A stretch of DNA of 9,998 nt from CAYIEP01 sp964362515. GTDB taxonomy: Bacteria > Patescibacteriota > Minisyncoccia > UBA6257 > UBA9933. The notes beneath the pieces are model-generated. The model saw only the letters and a list, made by a program, of their open reading frames with translations. It made no database searches and was not told the origin of the DNA. The stretch spans positions 1-9,998 of the forward strand of contig CAYIEP010000018.1 in NCBI GenBank assembly GCA_964362515.1, written 5' to 3'. Below, piece after piece: positions 7,146-9,998 of this stretch (positions are counted from its first letter, which is position 1; each line of letters begins with the position of its first letter). The position numbers were made by a program, and so were the translations under genes.

Positions 7146-7796
7146 ATGAAGAATGAATCTCAATCAACGCAACAATTAGTTGAAATACAGGAAATAAAAA
7201 ACGGAGTTGTTTTTTTAAAAGGCGGCGGCTTAAGAAAAGTTTTAATGACGTCCGGAATAAATATGGATTTAAAATCCGATGAAGAACAGGCGGCGATAAC
7301 CTATATTTACCAGAACTTTCTTAATTCTTTGGATTTTTCGGTCCAGTTTGTCATTCACTCAAGAAAAATCAACATAGAGGGTTATCTCAATATTTTAAGA
7401 GAAAGACACGAACAGGAAAATAACGAACTCCTTAAGAATCAAATTTCGGAATACATAGAATTTATCAGGTCTTTTGTCGAGGCTAACGCCGTAATGTCAA
7501 AGAATTTTTTTGTCGTCGTTCCTTACGACCCGACCATTATTCCGACCGGCGGCGGAAAATTATTCGATTTTTTTAAATTCGGCAAAAAAGAGTCTTCGTC
7601 CCAGAAGCAAGAAGAGTCGGCGGAGAAAAAATTCGTTCAGCTTAATCAGAGAACGGAAGAAATAATTAACGGCTTAAGCCAATTGGGATTAAGAGTGGTA
7701 GCTTTAAACGATGAAGAATTGATTGAATTGTTTTATAATTTATATAATCCACAAACGATTGAGAAAAAAGATTTAAAAATCGCCCACAATGGATAA
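7146..7796 (+). CDS. VirB4 N-terminal domain protein (TraC-like), separate gene
   Basis: 216 residues, soluble. The opening LVEIQEIKNGVVFLKGGGLR (11-30), the pattern around YQNFLNSLDFSVQFVIHSR (55-73) with NIEGYL (76-81), the helix with ENNELL and YIEFI, and KNFFVVVPYD (119-128) match the first part of the CagE/TrbE/VirB4 N-terminal domain, also called TraC-like in annotations of this group. A flexible charged insert (about 145-162) precedes the last helices (GLSQLGLRVVALNDEELIELFYNLYNP, given here as 176-202 in two blocks: GLSQLGLRVV and NDEELIELFYNLYNP). There is no Walker motif, so it cannot be an ATPase alone. Its TAA overlaps the ATG of the ATPase gene (ATGGATAA, 7789-7796), which suggests translational coupling and equal production of the two halves. 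It should dock on the ATPase protein and the PrgI-type membrane partner. Confidence 0.85.
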   Translation: MKNESQSTQQLVEIQEIKNGVVFLKGGGLRKVLMTSGINMDLKSDEEQAAITYIYQNFLNSLDFSVQFVIHSRKINIEGYLNILRERHEQENNELLKNQISEYIEFIRSFVEANAVMSKNFFVVVPYDPTIIPTGGGKLFDFFKFGKKESSSQKQEESAEKKFVQLNQRTEEIINGLSQLGLRVVALNDEELIELFYNLYNPQTIEKKDLKIAHNG

Positions 7797-9528
7797 AATT
7801 AAAGTGCCACAAGCTTATACGGCGGGAATTAAAGACATCGGCGATGTTATTGCTCCGGCCGGCGCCGAAATCAACGCCAATTACCTTAAAATAGGCGATA
7901 AATTCGTTAAAACTATTTTTATTTTCACTTATCCGAGATATTTATCAAGCGGTTGGTTTGACCCGGCCATAAATATGCCCGACCTTTTGGATATTTCTAT
8001 TTTTATTCATCCCATAGATACCGCGCTCGCCTTAAAAAACCTAAGAAGAAAAACCGTTCAAATCCAGGCGCAACTTTTAGAAAGACAAGAAAAGGGGCTT
8101 GTCAGAGACCCGATTTTAGAAACCGCTTATCAAGATATAGAAAATTTAAGAGACCAGCTTCAGCAGGCGCAGGAAAAATTATTCAGCGTAGGCGTTTACA
8201 TTACTCTTTACGCAAACACATTAGACGAGCTTTCAAAGCTTGAAGAAAAGATAAATTCAATTTTTGAATCGCGAATTGTTTACGTTAAGCCTGCGGTTTT
8301 CCAGCAAGCCGACGGTTTTATTTCCAGTTTGCCGATTAACAGAGACAAGCTTTTAATTCACACGCCGCTTAATTCCGGACCGATGTCTTCTTTTTTCCCG
8401 TTTGTCTCAACGACCCTAACTTCCGACCAAGGGATTCTTTACGGCATTAACAGGCACAATAACAGCCTTGTTATTTTTGACCGTTTTTCTTTAGAAAACG
8501 CCAATTCGGTTGTTTTTGCCAAAGCCGGCGCCGGAAAATCTTACAGCATTAAACTGGAGATTCTCCGTTCAATGATGATGGGAACGGATATTTTAATAAT
8601 TGACCCAGAAAATGAATATCAAAGACTTTCCGAATCGGTCGGCGGAAGTCTCTTTAAAATATCTTTAACTTCGGAAAATCAAATCAATCCTCTTGATATT
8701 CCTCTTGTTCCGAAAGACGAAGACCCGGCTGATGTTTTTAAATCCCATGTGCTTAATTTAACCGGTCTTTTAAAAATTATGCTCGGTCAAATTACCCCGG
8801 AAGAAGACGCGCTTTTGGACAAAGCCATTACGGAAACTTACGCCTCAAGAGAAATTACTCCGGATAGAAAAGATTTCACCAATATCGCGGCTCCGTTATT
8901 GGAAGACCTTCAAATAGTTTTGGAAAATATGGAAGGCGGAAGAGGGCTTGGCCAGAGGCTTGAGAAATTCACCAGAGGAAGCTACGCCGGATTTATGAAT
9001 AAACCAACAAACATTGATATTAAAAATCGTTTGATAGTTTTTTCAATGAGAGATTTGGAAGAGGAGCTTCGGCCGATCGCGATGTATATTGTTCTTAATT
9101 TTATCTGGAATCTTATAAGAGCGGATTTTAAAAAAAGAATAATGGTGATTGACGAGGCTTGGTGGCTTATGAAATATCCGGATAGCGCGGCGTTTCTTTT
9201 CGGGCTTGCCAAAAGATGCAGAAAATATTATTTGGGACTAACGACGATTACTCAAAACGTTGAGGATTTTCTTGATTCTCCTTATGGCCGGCCGATTATC
9301 ACCAATTCGGCGCTTCAGCTTCTTTTAAAGCAATCGCCGGCAACAATCGATTTAGTGGGAAAAACTTTCGGCCTAACGGAAAGAGAAAAAGGCCTTCTTG
9401 TCGACGCCGATGTCGGCGAAGGATTGTTTTTCGCCGGATTGAACCACGTCGCCATCCAAATAATTCCTTCTTACTTTGAAGACAAGATAATTACCACGAA
9501 ACCCGAAGAACTTTTTAAAAAACAATAG
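7789..9528 (+). CDS. VirB4-like type IV secretion ATPase (ATPase part of split VirB4)
   Basis: 579 residues. Residues 1-about 200 look like the second half of the VirB4 N-terminal domain, including a helical stretch (about 80-130) as in LRRKTVQIQAQLLERQEKG. The RecA/HerA-like motor follows. Its Walker A is AKAGAGKS (244-251, K250), with Ala instead of the first Gly. Then come IIDPENEY (270-277), Walker B MVIDEAWW (452-459, D455 and E456), a basic KRCRKYY block (475-481, arginine-finger region), TTITQNVEDF (485-494) and NSALQLLLKQSP (506-517). All core catalytic motifs are present, so activity is expected. VirB4 energises assembly and substrate transfer at the inner face of the membrane. The frame has a TAA at 7774-7776 and the ATG at 7789 is the first start, so this is a separate gene rather than a visible fusion. 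The small membrane protein gene follows 3 bases after the TAG. Confidence 0.95.
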   Translation: MDKIKVPQAYTAGIKDIGDVIAPAGAEINANYLKIGDKFVKTIFIFTYPRYLSSGWFDPAINMPDLLDISIFIHPIDTALALKNLRRKTVQIQAQLLERQEKGLVRDPILETAYQDIENLRDQLQQAQEKLFSVGVYITLYANTLDELSKLEEKINSIFESRIVYVKPAVFQQADGFISSLPINRDKLLIHTPLNSGPMSSFFPFVSTTLTSDQGILYGINRHNNSLVIFDRFSLENANSVVFAKAGAGKSYSIKLEILRSMMMGTDILIIDPENEYQRLSESVGGSLFKISLTSENQINPLDIPLVPKDEDPADVFKSHVLNLTGLLKIMLGQITPEEDALLDKAITETYASREITPDRKDFTNIAAPLLEDLQIVLENMEGGRGLGQRLEKFTRGSYAGFMNKPTNIDIKNRLIVFSMRDLEEELRPIAMYIVLNFIWNLIRADFKKRIMVIDEAWWLMKYPDSAAFLFGLAKRCRKYYLGLTTITQNVEDFLDSPYGRPIITNSALQLLLKQSPATIDLVGKTFGLTEREKGLLVDADVGEGLFFAGLNHVAIQIIPSYFEDKIITTKPEELFKKQ

Positions 9529-9531
9529 TTC

Positions 9532-9969
9532 ATGGCTGACGAAAATAAAGACGAAAATAAAAGTTCCGAAGAGCTGGAAACAGACCAAAGAAATTCGGAA
9601 AGAGCCAAAATTTCATTGCCGGAATCTATTATTTTAATAATGCTTTCCTTATCGGCCGACACTCTTGAGGCATTTAGTCTTTGGGCGTCTGTCGCGATTG
9701 ATATAGGAGGAATTGCTTGGATTATTTGGTTGATGGCTTTTGTTTTTGGCCTTTTTGTTTCCTTGATTATTATTACGTGGGCATTTTTAAGAAACGTTCA
9801 TGGGGGACTTATTATAAAAAGGTTATTACTCTGGTTTACGGCAGACATTCTTACCGCCGGAATATTACCGATAAGAACCCTAGCCCTAATCATTGCTATA
9901 TGGTTGAATAATCGTTTAGAGAGCGAAAATTTAAAGAAAACCCTAACGCTTTTAAGCAAAATTAAATAA
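9532..9969 (+). CDS. Small polytopic membrane protein downstream of VirB4
   Basis: 145 residues. An acidic, polar N terminus (2-28, rich in Glu, Asp, Lys and Asn) is followed by hydrophobic segments at about 30-43, 57-85 and 98-125, then a basic C-terminal tail. The third segment (RLLLWFTADILTAGILPIRT, 97-116, continuing to IWLNN at 123-127) resembles the last span of small Parcubacteria membrane proteins that I recall beside VirB4-type ATPases. No enzymatic motif and no cysteines are seen. The start lies 3 bases after the VirB4 stop, so it is probably the last gene of the operon, since a promoter-like site follows its stop directly. A role as an accessory membrane subunit of the secretion-like complex is inference; function unknown. 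Confidence 0.82.
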   Translation: MADENKDENKSSEELETDQRNSERAKISLPESIILIMLSLSADTLEAFSLWASVAIDIGGIAWIIWLMAFVFGLFVSLIIITWAFLRNVHGGLIIKRLLLWFTADILTAGILPIRTLALIIAIWLNNRLESENLKKTLTLLSKIK

Positions 9970-9978
9970 TGATATACT
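9970..9978 (+). promoter_or_regulatory. Candidate extended -10 promoter for the gene at 9987
   Basis: TGATATACT begins directly after the TAA of the previous gene and fits TG-n-TATAAT with a 5-of-6 hexamer. The -35 region is poor (TTTAAG at 9951-9956, 16-base spacing). The next ATG is 8 bases after the hexamer, so the transcript would be leaderless or nearly so. It shares the TGATAT core and near-start placement with the site at 1226-1234. Confidence 0.45.
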
Positions 9979-9986
9979 TTAATAAA

Positions 9987-9998
9987 ATGAGCGTTTTT
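9987..9998 (+). CDS. Possible start of the next gene (partial, four codons)
   Basis: ATG AGC GTT TTT runs off the end of the window. The call rests only on the promoter-like site placed just upstream and on the end of the previous gene at 9969. Nothing can be said about the product. Confidence 0.35.

Noticed and set aside
67..9969. Recoded TGA (glycine code of some CPR lineages)
   Set aside because: All conserved genes read through without in-frame TGA and Trp is coded by TGG. No gene ends in TGA, but nine genes are too few to make anything of that.

Overview
The window is an AT-rich, densely coded stretch. All nine complete genes lie on the plus strand, with gaps of 41 bases or less and one 8-base overlap. 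Gene content and protein style point to a Patescibacteria / Candidate Phyla Radiation bacterium, most like Parcubacteria. The best anchors are a PrgI-family protein, a VirB4 split into two genes, a VirB6/TrbL-like polytopic protein, and several proteins whose conserved blocks I recognise only from that group. Standard stop usage fits: TAA eight times, TAG once, with no sign of TGA recoding. The taxonomy rests on recognition of the sequences, not on a search.

Layout: 67-1203 and 1245-2045 encode two membrane-anchored proteins with a related helical domain; the first also carries a six-cysteine C-terminal module. 2050-3657 encodes a large exported protein with eight cysteines and a C-terminal coiled coil. 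3662-5689 is the VirB6-like inner-membrane protein with a long soluble tail. 5715-6635 is a cytoplasmic, highly charged protein with a helical N-terminal domain. 6641-7135 is the PrgI/VirB3-like protein. 7146-7796 and 7789-9528 are the N-terminal part and the ATPase part of a split VirB4. 9532-9969 is a small membrane protein. A new gene probably starts at 9987 and leaves the window.

Read together, this is the membrane and ATPase core of a reduced type IV secretion-like apparatus: VirB4 motor, VirB3-like and VirB6-like membrane parts, plus lineage-specific exported and anchored proteins that would sit on the outer face. No relaxase, VirD4 coupling protein, VirB8, VirB9 or VirB10 is seen here, so conjugation cannot be inferred; DNA uptake, protein export or contact with a host cell are all open.

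Two non-coding signals stand out. Extended -10 boxes (TGATATTAT and TGATATACT) lie 8-10 bases before the starts at 1245 and 9987, which suggests near-leaderless transcripts; no gene has a clear Shine-Dalgarno sequence. A GC-rich, hairpin-forming element of about 57 bases (6174-6230) sits in frame inside the linker of the 5715-6635 gene and looks like an inserted dispersed palindromic repeat.
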